A DNA stretch of 64,000 bases from NCBI RefSeq assembly GCF_019279795.1, contig NC_056732.1, positions 182,225,096 to 182,289,095 on the forward strand, in the 5' to 3' direction. The stretch is from Protopterus annectens (lineage: Eukaryota > Chordata > Ceratodontiformes > Protopteridae). The notes under the pieces were generated by a model. It had not been told where the DNA came from and made no database searches. It worked only from the letters and a program-made list of their open reading frames with translations. Each line of letters starts with the position of its first letter. The stretch's first letter is position 1. Shown one piece after another: positions 22,690 through 33,632 of the stretch. The position numbers were made by a program, and so were the translations under genes.

Positions 22690-24429
22690 TGTCCTATTGG
22701 GGCTTACTTTGGCCCTGTCTGCTGGGTGCAGGAAAGGCCCAGTGTTTTGAGAGGAAGTTCCTGCTGAAGCTGGGTGGTTGAACTGGAAAGAAATCTTTTA
22801 CTGTTTGCATAGATTTTGCTTTGTCTTCCATCTTTTTAAGCACCTCTTCTGCTTTTTCCCCTAATAGGCGTTTGTTATCTAGGGTTGCATCAATAAGTTT
22901 AGACCTGACATGATCAGGGAGAGGTTGTTCCTTCAGCCATGCATGTCTTCTAATAGCAGATCCTGTCACTGCTGCCCTGCTAGAGGCTTCTAGGGCATCA
23001 TATCCACAATGCAATGAGTGCCTGGCCATGTGACAAGCAGAGGGTAGTAATTCTGCCAGCTCTTTTGAGTTGGCACCATCAGGGGAGGTAGCAATCTTCT
23101 GTTTTAATTGTTCAAAAGTGTTCTGTTGATATTTTAACATATGGAACTGACAATTGAGTGCTCTGATAGCTAAGGTTGCAGAGGTGTATCCTTCCTTACC
23201 CCATCTGTCCAGAGCTCTGGAGTCTTTGTCAGAAGAAAGAGGATTCTTGGCAGAACTAGTCTGAGCTTCTTTGGGTCCCTGTGTAATGACCTTAGGCTCT
23301 GCAACAGGGTTACTATAAAGGTATTTGTGAGAATATGGTACTCTGTAGTACCTGTCAGGTTTAGCTGGGGCAGGAGGCAGGGCATCAGGGGCCAAACTGG
23401 ATTCAAGGAAAACATCATGCACCACTTCTAGAATAGGTGGGATGGCCAGGGGTCTGTGCTGGGGCAGGTCCAGAAACTCTCTAAGTCATTTCTTTGACTG
23501 TGGGTAGTCCTGAGATTCCCACTGAAAATACTCCCTGAGGGAGTGAAGGGTTTGCCCGAAGGAGAGGTCCTCTGGAGGGGAGGCAGAGGGGATGGATTCC
23601 TCTGCATCTCAATCCTTATAAACAGTTAAGGGCTGTTGTTCCTCTTCAAAGGCAGAATATTTAGAATTCTCAGACTCCTGGTCTGTCATAATTTCTGGAG
23701 AAGGAACCCTTTTCCTTTTAGGAGTGGGGCTTGAGTACCTCGGATAAGGGAGATGAAATCCTCTGCCATTTTAAGCATTTGAGCTTGGGTGGGGGAGCAG
23801 TAGTAAGATGGTGGCTAGAAGCAGATTTCCTAGGAGTGGCCTGGCTTAGAGGCCTAAGATAATCCGTAGGTCTCTGAGGGTTGGTAGTCAGAAGAGTAGA
23901 TCTTTTTTGTTTGGAATCAGTAGTGTGAATGGCCTCCTTGGAAGTCAGTGCCTGTGTCGCAGCTCTGGACCCAACCAAGGGAAAGACAGCCAAAGGCTCG
24001 GAGGACAAAGTGGATTTATGAGGCATACCAGACTCCGAAAGGATCTTGGCAGAGGCCTGCGTAGAAAAATGAGTCGGGCATCAGGGGCTGCGAATGCTCC
24101 TCACTGAATTCCAGAGAACTGATGAGTTGCTTAGTGGTAGCTTCGTCACAAGGCTTAGCCTTGTGTGGCCTGTTTCTATCTTTACGTTTTTTCGGAATGT
24201 CGGTGGAAGGTTGGCTGACAGACGCCATATTGAAATTCGAAGATGGAATACAAAAATAATTGTATACAAAAAGAGCTCTACGGCGAATGGTTCTCGCATT
24301 AAATAGGGCACAGAACCAGCAATGAGGGATGGCATGGTCTGGGCCTAAACAAGTGATGCAGTAAGAATGAAAGTCTCGGTGTGGGATCTACTTTCCACAT
24401 GCGAGACAATTATTACATTTTTCTGACAT
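22690..24429 (-). pseudogene. DIRS A gag region
   Basis: Fossil structural-protein gene. A Cys/His cluster lies near the start (residues like NNC..CG, then HSYC..CLGPDH and HCWFCALF), followed by a basic KKRKDRNR tract and a long Ser/Pro-rich region. The conserved C-terminal part includes YYRVPYSHKYLY, DRWGKEGYTSATLAIRALNCQ, and SAIRRHAWLKEQPLPDHVRSKL. Equivalent segments occur in DIRS B, C and D. Broken. Confidence 0.7.
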
Positions 24430-24534
24430 TGGTTATAGCAAGAAAAAAAGGTCCTCAGTGGGGTACTTAGCTTTAGATGTTTTCAGCTGAAATTCAACTT
24501 CTGGTAGCAACCGACCAGCACTTGTGCAAACTGC

Positions 24535-24746
24535 TTCTGCTACTGGCTCCACAGCAAGAAACACTGATGTAATGACGTTGACTGCCTTGGGTTATAGTAC
24601 TGATGACCTGATGTCAGACTACAGGTGACAGCAGCTGGTGCACAAAAACATTGACTCTGGTATTTGGGCCGGCCGAGGGCTACCACAGCAGGGATAACCC
24701 ACAGGTCACAGGTGATGACTGCAATAGTGAAACACGAAGAACATAC
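24535..24746 (-). repeat. DIRS A terminal repeat (5' side of element)
   Basis: Reverse complement of the repeat at 19243-19462 across most of its length, ending GAAACACGAAGAACATA at 24746. Confidence 0.85.
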
Positions 24747-24764
24747 ACTATGGATTACAAGTGT

Positions 24765-24768
<4 letters not shown>

Positions 24769-24847
<79 letters not shown>
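24769..24847. repeat. (CA)n microsatellite
   Basis: About 39 uninterrupted CA units next to the DIRS A end. It probably belongs to the L2-type tail that continues to 25003. Confidence 0.95.
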
Positions 24848-24849
<2 letters not shown>

Positions 24850-24884
24850 CAGCAAGTCCGCTAATGGAAAGTATCTAAAGAATA

Positions 24885-25003
24885 CCCACACAGATAAGGG
24901 AAGAAGATGCAAACTCTAGAAAGGCTGTCACAGGGCAGGAATGAACTCTAAACCTGTAGCTGGGAAGCAGAGATTTTACCAACAAGCTACCAAGCTGCCC
25001 ACC
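24885..25003 (-). mobile_element. L2-type LINE/SINE tail fragment
   Basis: Matches by eye the widespread vertebrate antisense L2/V-SINE consensus: ACACAGATAAGGGAAGAAGA then TGCAAACTCTAGAAAGGC, and a tRNA-like end equivalent to GTGCTAACCACTGCGCCACC (here TTTTACCAACAAGCTACC). It is diverged by many substitutions. Confidence 0.6.
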
Positions 25004-25009
25004 ATCAAT

Positions 25010-26050
25010 ATGAGAGTGAACCTGGACTTACTGATTACTGGCAAAGTTTGCCCAATCTGATTTCACCCTCTTGGAAAAACCATGCTGGTTGTCAGTAAAT
25101 CTAACATCACTGATAGACAGTGATTATTATATAGTTAGACAGAGATTATTATTATTATAGAACTTAAGCAAAAATATTCTACTTACATTTTTTTTTTTTG
25201 TTATACCGTACTCCAGTTCCTATGTTTTTTCTCAGCTGTCATCTTCTAAAACAGCTGCCTTTTTCTCCCCACTGTCTGGCAACTATTAGCCTTCCTGTAA
25301 CCTGACAGGTTCATTTCTTCCCCATGGACAACAGAGTGATGTGAAGCTGTCACCTAAGCAGCTATCAGGGTTATCTTCTGGACACCTCCTAATGCCTTTA
25401 CCTGTGGATGTGCATATTTTTGCACAAGCTTCGTGAAAGCAATTGCATAGGTGTAGCATGGCAGAGCCAAGCATATGTCCTTGGCCTACTAGCATGCCAT
25501 ACAAATCTATATCCAGTAAGTGTTGGTTTTACAACAGAGTACGCCACCTTCTTCCACAGGACTGGTAGCTCAGTTTTAGCCACAACCTCTTACCTTCCTT
25601 ATTAATTCCTTTTATTTACAGTGCTCTAATGAATCCTATGACATCTTGGTTGTAGTCAGAGCTTTAACATTCTCTGCCTCCTCAAAACACAGACTATGAT
25701 CTAAAATACAACAAACTATGTGTTTTAAATGCTTCCTCACTACCCTAAAATGTTACATTTAACTGCACATCCTTTATGACATGTAGCTCGTGTTTTCTAT
25801 TGCACGCATTGCTCAAAGTAAAATCCATATTTATGTTACTCCAATCCATTTACAGGTGATGACATTAACAGTCACATAATGACACTAATTGCAAATGACA
25901 GGAATTATGACAGCTATCCAAGGGAATGTAGTAATCATTGTGAGGTTTCAAAATGGAATCCTAAACTGGCTAGCAATTGCAGTAAACTATACTAAGGTTT
26001 CACCACTTAGCAAAAAAATTGTGCCACACAGAACATTGCAAAATATACTA
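25010..26050. other. No recognisable gene
   Basis: Contains short frames and a T10 run at 25190-25199. No domain or known repeat is recognised. Confidence 0.45.
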
Positions 26051-26053
26051 ATT

Positions 26054-26340
26054 CATTCATTCATGCACTCATTTTCTGATAGCACCTTTATCCTATTCAA
26101 AATTGCAGTGTAGTTAAGAGTCTTTAGTTATTGGCTATTCCAGGACATAAAAGGTATCAGGATGAGAACCAGCAATGGATGAGAGATGTCAATTACAGCA
26201 TATTACAGAAATGCGTGAGTGCATGCACACACAAACACACACGCACTCACAAACGTGATTATATGCATACTCACACACAAACATACACGCATGCTCACAG
26301 ACATACATGAGTGCAAGCACACAAACACATACACATGGTA
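26054..26340 (-). mobile_element. L2-type LINE 3' end relic
   Basis: ATTCATTCATTCATG followed by CATTTTCTGATAGCACCTTT and ATCCTATTCA resembles the antisense L2 3' end (tail, then TTTTCTGAACCGCTTATCC). GGCTATTCCAGGACATAAA and ACCAGCAATGGATGAG follow in the consensus order. A CA-rich degenerate stretch (26226-26340) leads into the pure CA array. Confidence 0.6.
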
Positions 26341-26341
26341 A

Positions 26342-26840
<499 letters not shown>

Positions 26841-26887
26841 CAAACAGAGAACAACCACGTCGATTAAAGTACCATAAAACTTTATTT

Positions 26888-26930
26888 CCACAGATGAGCG
26901 CTTTCAGGCCATATGCCCTTCATCAGATAA
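26888..26930 (-). ncRNA. Hammerhead-ribozyme-like motif in PLE tail
   Basis: On the minus strand, core CTGATGA (26926-26920), a short stem II (AGGGC paired with GCCT or GGCCT, one mismatch or wobble), GAAA (26905-26902), the palindromic loop GCGC, then TC at the expected cleavage site. Only two pairs of stem I next to the core are obvious. PLEs are known to carry minimal type I hammerheads with very short stem III. Confidence 0.55.
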
Positions 26931-26981
26931 CACACAGTATAAAACCTCACATATTTAAAATAAATATCAACCTATCACATT

Positions 26982-27915
26982 TCAATAAATAGCCCTCCTT
27001 TTCTTTAGGATGGGTTTTAAAGGTATATAACCATTAATACCAGGAGACCTATCTGCTCCTAATCGCACTATCCACCTAGTCTCAGCACATTCAGTTTCAT
27101 TTACCAAATTGCCCCCCCTAGTGTTTGGAATCACAACTAGTATCACCATAAATAAAAATAAATGTGTAGGGTTATCCTTTACATGTAGTGCCAAAGCATT
27201 ACGCTCATTACCAAGTCTAATATCGGATAAATGTTTGTAGATTCTGGTCTTAAACATGTTATTGGTTTTCCCCACATAGTAGGTTTCACATCCTTGACAT
27301 ACAGCTATATACACCAAGTTCTTGGTTTTACAATCAGCATATCCTTTAAAAACATACTGTTTATTTGTCCTGGGATGTACAAACATTTGAGATTGCAATA
27401 TGAAGTGACAAGCCTTGCATTGATAACATGGGAAGGTACCTTCACTATTAATCTTAATACTTCTCTTATTACTGGGTTCCTTACATAACATATCCTTTAG
27501 GTTCTTATTCCTCCTAAAAATAAATTTCGGATCATTCCCTATTTGTGTCTTAAGTTCTGGGTCAGTGTGCAATATTTGCCAGTGTCGTTTAATAATATCA
27601 CAAATGTTACCCACGTCACTGCTATAAGTGAGGACCATTTTAATGCCCTCACTATCATTTCCTTTAGTGAGTGTTTTATTTTTCCTTACCCCTTCATGCA
27701 TCCTTCTATTCATCCATGGTTTAGCTGTATTCTTCCTCTTCATTTTACTGTGACCTATTAGGGAGCTAGTCCTATCAGATTTGTACCCTCTACCTATTAG
27801 ATTCTGTTGGAAGCATTTCACTTCCTCATTAAATTTGTTGTCATTACTACATATCCTGGAAATCCTACACACTTGACCGTTAACTATGTTGTCAAAAGTG
27901 TGTCTTGGATGCTGA
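26982..27915 (-). pseudogene. PLE polyprotein C terminus with GIY-YIG endonuclease
   Basis: About 310 codons remain open, with no stop until 26982. The GIY-YIG core reads LVYIAVCQGCETYYVGKTN followed by FKTRIYKHLSDI, so the second half of the motif (YVGKT) and the catalytic Arg after it (KTRIYKH) are present. Ahead of it is a CxxC pair (CYQCKACHF) and a basic linker (SKMKRKNTAKPW), as in Neptune/Poseidon-type PLEs. The far C terminus has the paired word ETRWIVRLGADRSPGINGYI. The enzyme normally nicks the target for target-primed reverse transcription. The RT domain is missing through truncation at 27915; the Met at 27941 lies outside the element and is not its start. Confidence 0.82.
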
Positions 27916-28570
27916 AGCGGCTTCAGTGGCAAAGATTTCATCTAGAGGCATGCCTGAAATGCAATGTTATCCCTAGGGGCATGCGGGTTTTATGCATGCC
28001 GACACAGGGTGAACTGTATCCTGACCTTTTAGCCAAATGGCAGGAAATTAACCTGCAAACCAGTTTATCCTATATACGTTTGTTGCTAGAATACTTCAGC
28101 CCTATTGAACAACAACTTGTCAGAGATATTCAAGAGTTACAACAGGATATGGAGAATCGCTTTTCGGAAGAGCACCAGGTGGAGAGATTAAATAATATTT
28201 TTTATTCAGCGTCAGTTTATGACAGTAAATTACAACAAATTAAGACCAAAAAATTAGAGCGAGATCTCAAGGACTTCTCCCTGAATAATATATTCAGTTG
28301 GCCTAGGGGTAGAGCGGACACTGTTGAGAGGCATATGGGTACCACCAATAGGGAGCCAGCCCCAAACCAACAGATGGAGGAGAGAATGGCACGTAAAGAA
28401 AACACCACCAATAGCAAACAGAGTACGTGCCCTCCACTTCCTGGTTCTACGGTCAATTCCTCGCATACAATAACCACAGTGCGTATGCCTTGTAATACGG
28501 AGGAAATACGACAAGGACATATTATCAACAATGATTCCAGCAATGTTGGATTAATGCAGGGAATATAAAC
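27916..28570 (+). pseudogene. PLE upstream ORF fragment (coiled-coil-like domain)
   Basis: Plus-strand open frame to the stop at 28568, but only residues from KRLQWQRFHLEACLKC onward belong to the element; codons before 27916 are read-in. It matches the ORF at 61505-62035: RLQWQRFHLEA, PRGMRV, MPTQGELYPDLLAKWQ and YIRLLLEYF are shared in the same order. The middle is Leu/Glu/Gln rich and probably helical. Beyond the shared part lies KKLERDLKDFSLNNIFSWPRG and a polar tail. I recall similar segments upstream of RT in fish and amphibian PLEs, hence the call. 5' truncated; natural end uncertain. Confidence 0.6.
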
Positions 28571-28669
28571 TGTAAAAAACCAATGAACCAAGAAAGAAAG
28601 AGCTCCAACCAAAGAAAACCAGGTCCGTTGATGTATAAAAACTGTTTCCTTAATTTATTAACAAATAAC

Positions 28670-28715
28670 ATAAAGCGCTTTTCGTCATACCATTTAGCAT
28701 GACTTCTTCAGATGA
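28670..28715 (-). ncRNA. Hammerhead-ribozyme-like motif in PLE tail
   Basis: On the minus strand, CTGAAGA (28711-28705) fits the CUGANGA core. Stem II is GTCATGC paired with GTATGAC, with one G-T pair (28703-28697 with 28690-28684). GAAA lies at 28683-28680, followed by the palindromic AGCGCT and TT. Stem II is the best formed of the set. Confidence 0.55.
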
Positions 28716-29079
28716 AATACAAGTAGCAGCCTCCAGCTTATATACTGCATTCAGCACCAATAAACAAATTAACAGAACTCAATTACTTAAATTAAATCTA
28801 TTATTAAAAGAGTGGTCCGCCCTTTAGATTAAAAGGGCAATCCTATATTTTAACTTCTAAAAAGCATATATTTAAATCTAACCAGAAACTTTAACAACTT
28901 CTATCACTGACTTACCCAGACAACTATAAAGTTTATGAATGAATTTGATAAATAAGGAGCACGGAGTATATACAATGAAAGGTCTAACCTTATGAGTTAA
29001 CCTAAAATTAGATTTATTAATTATTTAATATCTAAATAACCAGAATATAAGTACTAGTCTTGTATAAGATAAAAAAATG

Positions 29080-29275
29080 AAATAAATTTTACTTATATCT
29101 AGAAAGTTAATTCCTAGCCTTAAAAGATGGTGTAGTGTGAGTGCCTAGTTAAAGTGAAACCCTAGTTCTATATAAGGAATACATAAATCCATAGTGTCTC
29201 TTAGGTTATTTAGGCTGAAGGACCAATCTTATAGTAGTCCCGGCCTGCTAAGTAAGGTAGCCTTATAAAATGCCT
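29080..29275 (+). repeat. Inverted repeat, left arm (PLE foldback)
   Basis: Reverse complement of 29647-29829 over about 185 bases with very few differences. Shared words include CTAGAAAGTTAATTCCTAGC and AGTAGTCCCGGCCTGC. Confidence 0.85.
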
Positions 29276-29489
29276 CATTCACTAGATATTTTTTCAGAAT
29301 GTTGTCAACTAATTTAGCACTTGCATAGGTTATAGAGTTTCTTCCATCAATCAATGGCCTGAATGGGGGATTGTGTAAATTTTTATGTATTTTTGGTGTT
29401 GCAAAAAATACAGGAATTCTAGGCCATTCACTTTTGATATAGTTATACATATCTATGTCTATATACCCCTGATAGTAGAAGAGGTCCAT
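29229..29489 (-). pseudogene. PLE reverse transcriptase, N-terminal fragment
   Basis: An 86-codon frame with the PLE-specific RT start: WPRIPVFFATPKIHKNLHNP, PFRPLIDGRNSITYASAKLVD and ILKKYL. This is the FYxLPKIHK…NPPGRPI…S element of RT motifs 1-2 in Penelope-type enzymes. The frame then runs into the repeated arm and stops, so the palm with the catalytic YADD is absent here. Confidence 0.8.
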
Positions 29490-29646
29490 TTAACTTATTG
29501 CTTGAAGAACACGAATTATCCTGGCAACTTAGAACGAATGCCTTCATGGAACCTGGACTAAATGATCATTGTAACATTTCATGCCTCTTAAAACTCAAAA
29601 GCCTGAACAGATAATATCTAATTTCTGGTCCATTAACATCAGGCAT

Positions 29647-29829
29647 TTTATAAGGCTACCTTACTTAGCAGGCCGGGACTACTATAAGATTGGTCCTTCA
29701 GCCTAAATAACCTAAGAGACACTATGGATTTATGTATTCCTTATATAGAACTAGGGTTTCACTTTAACTAGGCACTCACACTACACCATCTTTTAAGGCT
29801 AGGAATTAACTTTCTAGATATAAGTAAAA
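29647..29829 (-). repeat. Inverted repeat, right arm (PLE foldback)
   Basis: Partner of 29080-29275; ends two to four bases before the truncated DIRS B terminal repeat. Confidence 0.85.
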
Positions 29830-29973
29830 TTAACTTGCCCTAACCTGTCAGGAGGCCCCAAGTGGGAGTTAGGTTCTGGTGGAAGAACTCCACCAGTATA
29901 AAGCAAATATCAATATGTCCCTTGTAAGGAAAGAGAAGAAAAAAGGAGGATGGAGGGAGGGAAACCAGGACTC

Positions 29974-30065
29974 CAACAGTGAATACACTCGAACATCCAC
30001 ATTTATGGTAAGTGTACACCACTGTACTATGTTCTTCATGTTTCACTGTTGCAGTCTTCAAATTT
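29974..30065 (+). repeat. DIRS B internal complementary region
   Basis: GTGAATACACTCGAACATCC, then AAGTGTACACCACTGTAC joined to TATGTTCTTCATGTTTCAC: complements of the two outer ends of the family fused head to tail. Confidence 0.8.
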
Positions 30066-30068
30066 GGG

Positions 30069-32290
30069 CTGATTCCCAAAGCTGAGGAAATGGGTGGTGG
30101 CAGTCAAGGAAAGTAGGGGCTGGCTAGGATACCCTGCAAGACTGCAGAGGCAAACCCTGCCCTGGATTTGGAGAAGACAGGCAGGTGGTAATGTTTGGTA
30201 AAGGTTTGAACAGATGTCCAGGTGGTAGCCTCCAGGATGTCCCTGGTGGGGAATCCTCTGAGGAAAGCTGCAGAGGTGGTGGCTGCTCTGGTGGAGTGAG
30301 CCCTGACCCCCTTGGGGGGAGGCTTTCTGTGCTGTTTGTATCAGAAATGGATGCAGTGTGCTATCCATTTGGAAATGGTTTGTTTGGAGATGGCTTTGCC
30401 CTCTGCCCCTGCAGCAAAGCTAACCAGCAATTGATAAGACTTTCTGAAGGATTTAGTCCTGTCTAGATAGAATCTGAGCTGTCTGTGCACATCTAGAGAG
30501 TGCAGGATCCTTTCTCCATTGTTCTGTGGATTAGGTAAAAAAGGTGGGCAAATGAATGGATTGGTTGAGAGACACACTGGACATCACCTTGGACATGAAG
30601 GATGGGTTAGTCCTGAGGGATACCTTGTCAGCATGTAGATGATGAAGGGTTCCACAGCCATGAGTACTTGCAGCTTGGAGACCCTTCTGGCTGAAGTGAT
30701 GGCCAGAAGGAAAGCTGTCTTCCAGGAGAGAAATTTTAGCTCTGCCGAAGAGGCTGGTTCGAAGGGGGGCAGGGTGAGCTTTTCCAACACAAAGTTAAGG
30801 TCCCAAGCTGGAGTTGGTGCTCTTCTGGGTGGCCTCAAGTTGCTAGCCTCTCTTAAGAACTGTTTGATCAAAGGGTGTGAGAAAAGGGGCTGCTCAGTGG
30901 AGAAAATGAGCAGAGATGTACCCATGAATTACCACATAGGTGGCAGTACACTAAACACCGAAAGTGTGATGAGACACTTAGGGACACAGGTGGACAGTGG
31001 TCTCACCTTCGATAACCACATCGCCACAACAGTCAGGAAATCCTTCTATGTGGCACACCTCATCATTAAGGGCTTTTCATCCAGAAAAAAGGAGGTCATT
31101 GTCCCACTGTATTCATCTCTCATTAGACCCATTATAGAGTACAATGCCCCATTTGGTATGTACATCACAAGAAATCTGCAACAGCTGGAAAGGCCGCTGA
31201 AATACCTCACTAAAAGAATCACAGGCCTAAAGCAGATGCCCTGTACTGACCATCTAAAAAAACTCCAGCTATACTCTGTGGCATATCATCTACTCAGAGG
31301 CGATCTCTGCTTAACATACAAGGCCATGTCAAACCCTGAGCTGTTCGACATGCTCCACTTAAAGAAATGCCAATCCCTCAGAGCCACATGCTCCAGGGAT
31401 CTAATTCTTATCATCACAATGAACAAAACATGCTGGAGGGATAGGTTCCTGACCCAGAGACTCCCCATACTCTGGAATAGACTGACCATGCATGTCAAGC
31501 AGAGTGCCTCCTTGGCCCTCTTCAAAATGAACCTTGACGATTGGATGGGAGATAGGATATTCACCCCGGGGATCACATCAGTTACCTTGCTAGACAAGGG
31601 TCTAGGGAAGTAAATAGTGTGGGAAGAAATAGCCAGGGAATTGTTATGGCTAGGCTTGTATAAGCCCTAGGGCCGATAGCCTTGTACCAACCTATGAACC
31701 TATGAGATAGGAGAGGCATGAATTTTAATAGAGGAAAAAGAGAGGCCACTGCGTAGCAGGTCAGCTAAGTAATCCAGGATGTGTGGGAGGGAGGGCTGTG
31801 CTGTATTGGCTCCCTTAGCCTGAATCGAGGTACAGAGCCTTTTCCATTTGTCAGCATAAGACTTTCTAGTGCTAGGGCATCTGGCCTCACGTATAACATC
31901 TAGAACCAGTTTACTGAGGTTTACAGATTAATCGGGGGTTAGGGAATAAGCCAAGCTGCCAAACTGAGTGTCTGCAATTGGGGATGCATGAATTCCCCTT
32001 CCCTCTGGGTCAGGAGGTTTGGAATCTGAGGAAGATGCCATAGTGGCAGTGGGGACAGGCTGTGCAGCAAGGGGTACCAGTGCTGGCGATGCCAGTCTGG
32101 AGCTATAAGAATTGTCCTTGGTTTTTCCTCCTTTATTTTGAGCAGTACCCTGGGGGTGAGAGGTAGTGGAGGAAAGGCATACACCAATAGATTGACCCAG
32201 GGGGAGGACAGGGGATGCACTTTCCCAGCCATGCAGTGATGCTCCCTGGTGCAGAATGTGCTGAGCTGATGGTTGGTGTGGAGGCAAAAA
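30069..32290 (-). pseudogene. DIRS B tyrosine recombinase region
   Basis: Fossil recombinase coding region, interrupted by the CR1 fragment at 30918-31703. Family words include TSARRVSKLQVLMAVEPF, HLDVHRQLRFYLDRTKSF and LVSFAAGAEGKAISKQTISKW. Broken. Confidence 0.7.
30918..31703 (+). mobile_element. CR1 LINE 3' fragment inserted in DIRS B
   Basis: Plus-strand, strongly 5'-truncated CR1 of 786 bases. It begins inside ORF2 at VPMNYHIGGSTLNTESVMRH and stays open to the stop at about 31613 (LLDKGLGK), followed by the usual 3'UTR and AACCTATG tail. GAGAT lies at both edges (30913-30917 and 31704-31708), a short target-site duplication, and the DIRS sequence resumes exactly after it. About 230 codons are open in one frame, and the copy is close in sequence to the CR1 at 726-2366, so both probably come from the same subfamily. 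Confidence 0.85.
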
Positions 32291-33630
32291 GGTTGACCTT
32301 CAGAGTGCCCATTTTTCTGAGTTATTAGGGTGAAGTTTTTTCTGCTGAGCTGACATTCATGTGGGTCCAGAAATCTTCTGCTTATGTTGTCTGCCAGAGA
32401 GTTGAGAGAGCCTGGTAGGAACTGTCTTGACAGGTGGAGTTGCATGGCAAAGACTGTGTGCTAAAGGGTCATGGCCAGCCTGCATAGAGGGTAGGAGCGA
32501 GTCCCTCCCTGCTTGTTGATATACCACATCACAGTGGTGTTGTCTGTTTTGATCAGGAGAGCCCCTGGGGAGAGAAGGGGCTTGAAAGCTATCAAGCCGT
32601 GCTGGACAGCCATCATTCCTTTTTTGTTGATGTGCAGATGGATTTGCTGTGGGCTCCATTGGCCCTGTATGTACCTGCTATCCAGGTGTGCACCCTAGGC
32701 ATAGTCTGATGCATCTGTGGTGAGGGTCTGGGCAGCAGGGGTGGTGAGAAAGGTAGTCCCTTGTTGTGGGAGCATGCTTTTGCCCACCAAAGAAAATCCT
32801 TTTTGAGGCAAGGTTTTAAAGGTATAAGAGTCTCCAGGTCTTGAGAGTGTTGACACCAATGAAGTTTCCTCATATGCAGTCTGGCATATGGAATGAGTAG
32901 AATGCAAGATGCCATGAACCCCAGAGCTTGCAGGATTTTCCTTGCAGATAGCTGGGATCTGGTGGCTAGTTGAGAGAAGTAGGCTGTCAGGAAAGGTTGC
33001 TTTTCTAGTATAAGGAACACCATCTGGGATGCTGTGTCCAGGCTTGCCCCCAGGAATATGATCCTTTGGGTGGGTACCTGTTTGGATTTCTTTTCGTTGA
33101 TTGTGTACCCTAGGGAGGTTAGTAGGGACTTTACAAAGGCCAGGTGCTTGAGCAGCTTTTCCTGATCATCTGCCTGAATTAGGCAGTCATCTAAGTATGG
33201 GTAAATCTGGATATTCATTTGTCTGCAAAAGGCAATGGCCGGAGCCAGACATTTTGTGAAAACTCTGGAAGCAGTAGATAAGCCAAAAGGAAGTGCAGAG
33301 AACTGAAAGTGCTGAGGTCCTGACCTGAAACGGAGATATTTCCTGCATGATTCCCTGATAGGAATGTGGAGGTAGGTCTCTTTTAGGTCTAGGGTAGCTA
33401 GCCAAGCATCCTTGGAGACCATGGGTAGCAGCTGCTGGTGGGTGAGCATTTTGAATTTTAGGATCACTAGGAAGGTGTTTAGAATGGATAGATCAAGGAT
33501 GGGGCGCCAGGTGCCCTCTTTTCTGGGTACCAGAAAAAGTCTGGAGTAGAAACCTAGGCCTTTCTGTTTTGCAGGAACTTGCTCTAATGCCCTCATAGAA
33601 AGCAGGGAAAGGACTTGCTTTTGCACCTCT
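31930..33630 (-). pseudogene. DIRS B reverse transcriptase and RNase H region
   Basis: Fossil RT/RNase H with a 337-codon readable stretch. Motifs: GFYSRLFLVPRKEGTWRPIL, DLSILNTFL, ATLDLKETYLHIPI, FSALPFGLSTASRVFTK, YPYLDDCLIQ, KKSKQVPTQRIIFLGASLDT. RNase H traces follow with TDASD and a TDNTTVMWYINKQ-like tract. Broken. Confidence 0.8.
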
Positions 33631-33632
33631 GC

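Larger units (their letters stand above)
19243..24746 (-). mobile_element. DIRS-type retrotransposon A, both ends present
   Basis: A tyrosine-recombinase retroelement of about 5.5 kb lying on the minus strand. Parts: inverted terminal repeats at 19243-19462 and 24535-24746; an internal complementary region at 19588-19680 that joins the reverse complements of both outer ends, the hallmark of DIRS architecture; gag at about 22690-24429; RT plus RNase H at about 21170-22640; and the tyrosine recombinase at about 19772-21170. No target-site duplication is seen, as expected for recombinase-mediated integration. It is broken in roughly half a dozen places but structurally complete, so it is of moderate age. 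A CA microsatellite directly follows the 24746 end. Confidence 0.88.
26843..27915 (-). mobile_element. Penelope-like element, 5'-truncated 3' part
   Basis: Minus-strand PLE fragment holding the end of the polyprotein with a GIY-YIG endonuclease, then an AT-rich tail with a hammerhead-like motif (26888-26930) and the end GTGGTTGTTCTCTG. At about 27915 it meets, head to head, a plus-strand PLE fragment that starts in the middle of its own ORF. That arrangement suggests either two insertions or one insertion with an inverted 5' part. Confidence 0.8.
28571..29831 (-). mobile_element. Penelope-like element, rearranged fragment with foldback
   Basis: Minus-strand PLE tail (from about 28571, hammerhead-like motif at 28670-28711) extending upstream to an RT fragment at 29229-29489. 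An inverted copy of its middle follows: 29080-29275 is repeated in reverse complement at 29647-29829, with about 370 bases between. The right edge abuts DIRS B, whose terminal repeat is cut off at 29834, so the insertion or an associated deletion removed the DIRS end. Confidence 0.65.

Noticed and set aside
24540-24878. Long Cys/Val and His/Thr repeat ORFs across the CA array
   Set aside because: They are dinucleotide-repeat translations with no coding signal; the same applies to 26189-26607 and 49418-49669.
27807-27915. N-terminal extension of the plus-strand ORF at 27807
   Set aside because: These codons are antisense to the minus-strand PLE polyprotein; homology to the 61505 ORF starts only at 27916.
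30639-31613. 324-codon plus-strand ORF as a single gene
   Set aside because: It is a chance join of antisense DIRS sequence (before 30918) with the open frame of a CR1 fragment.
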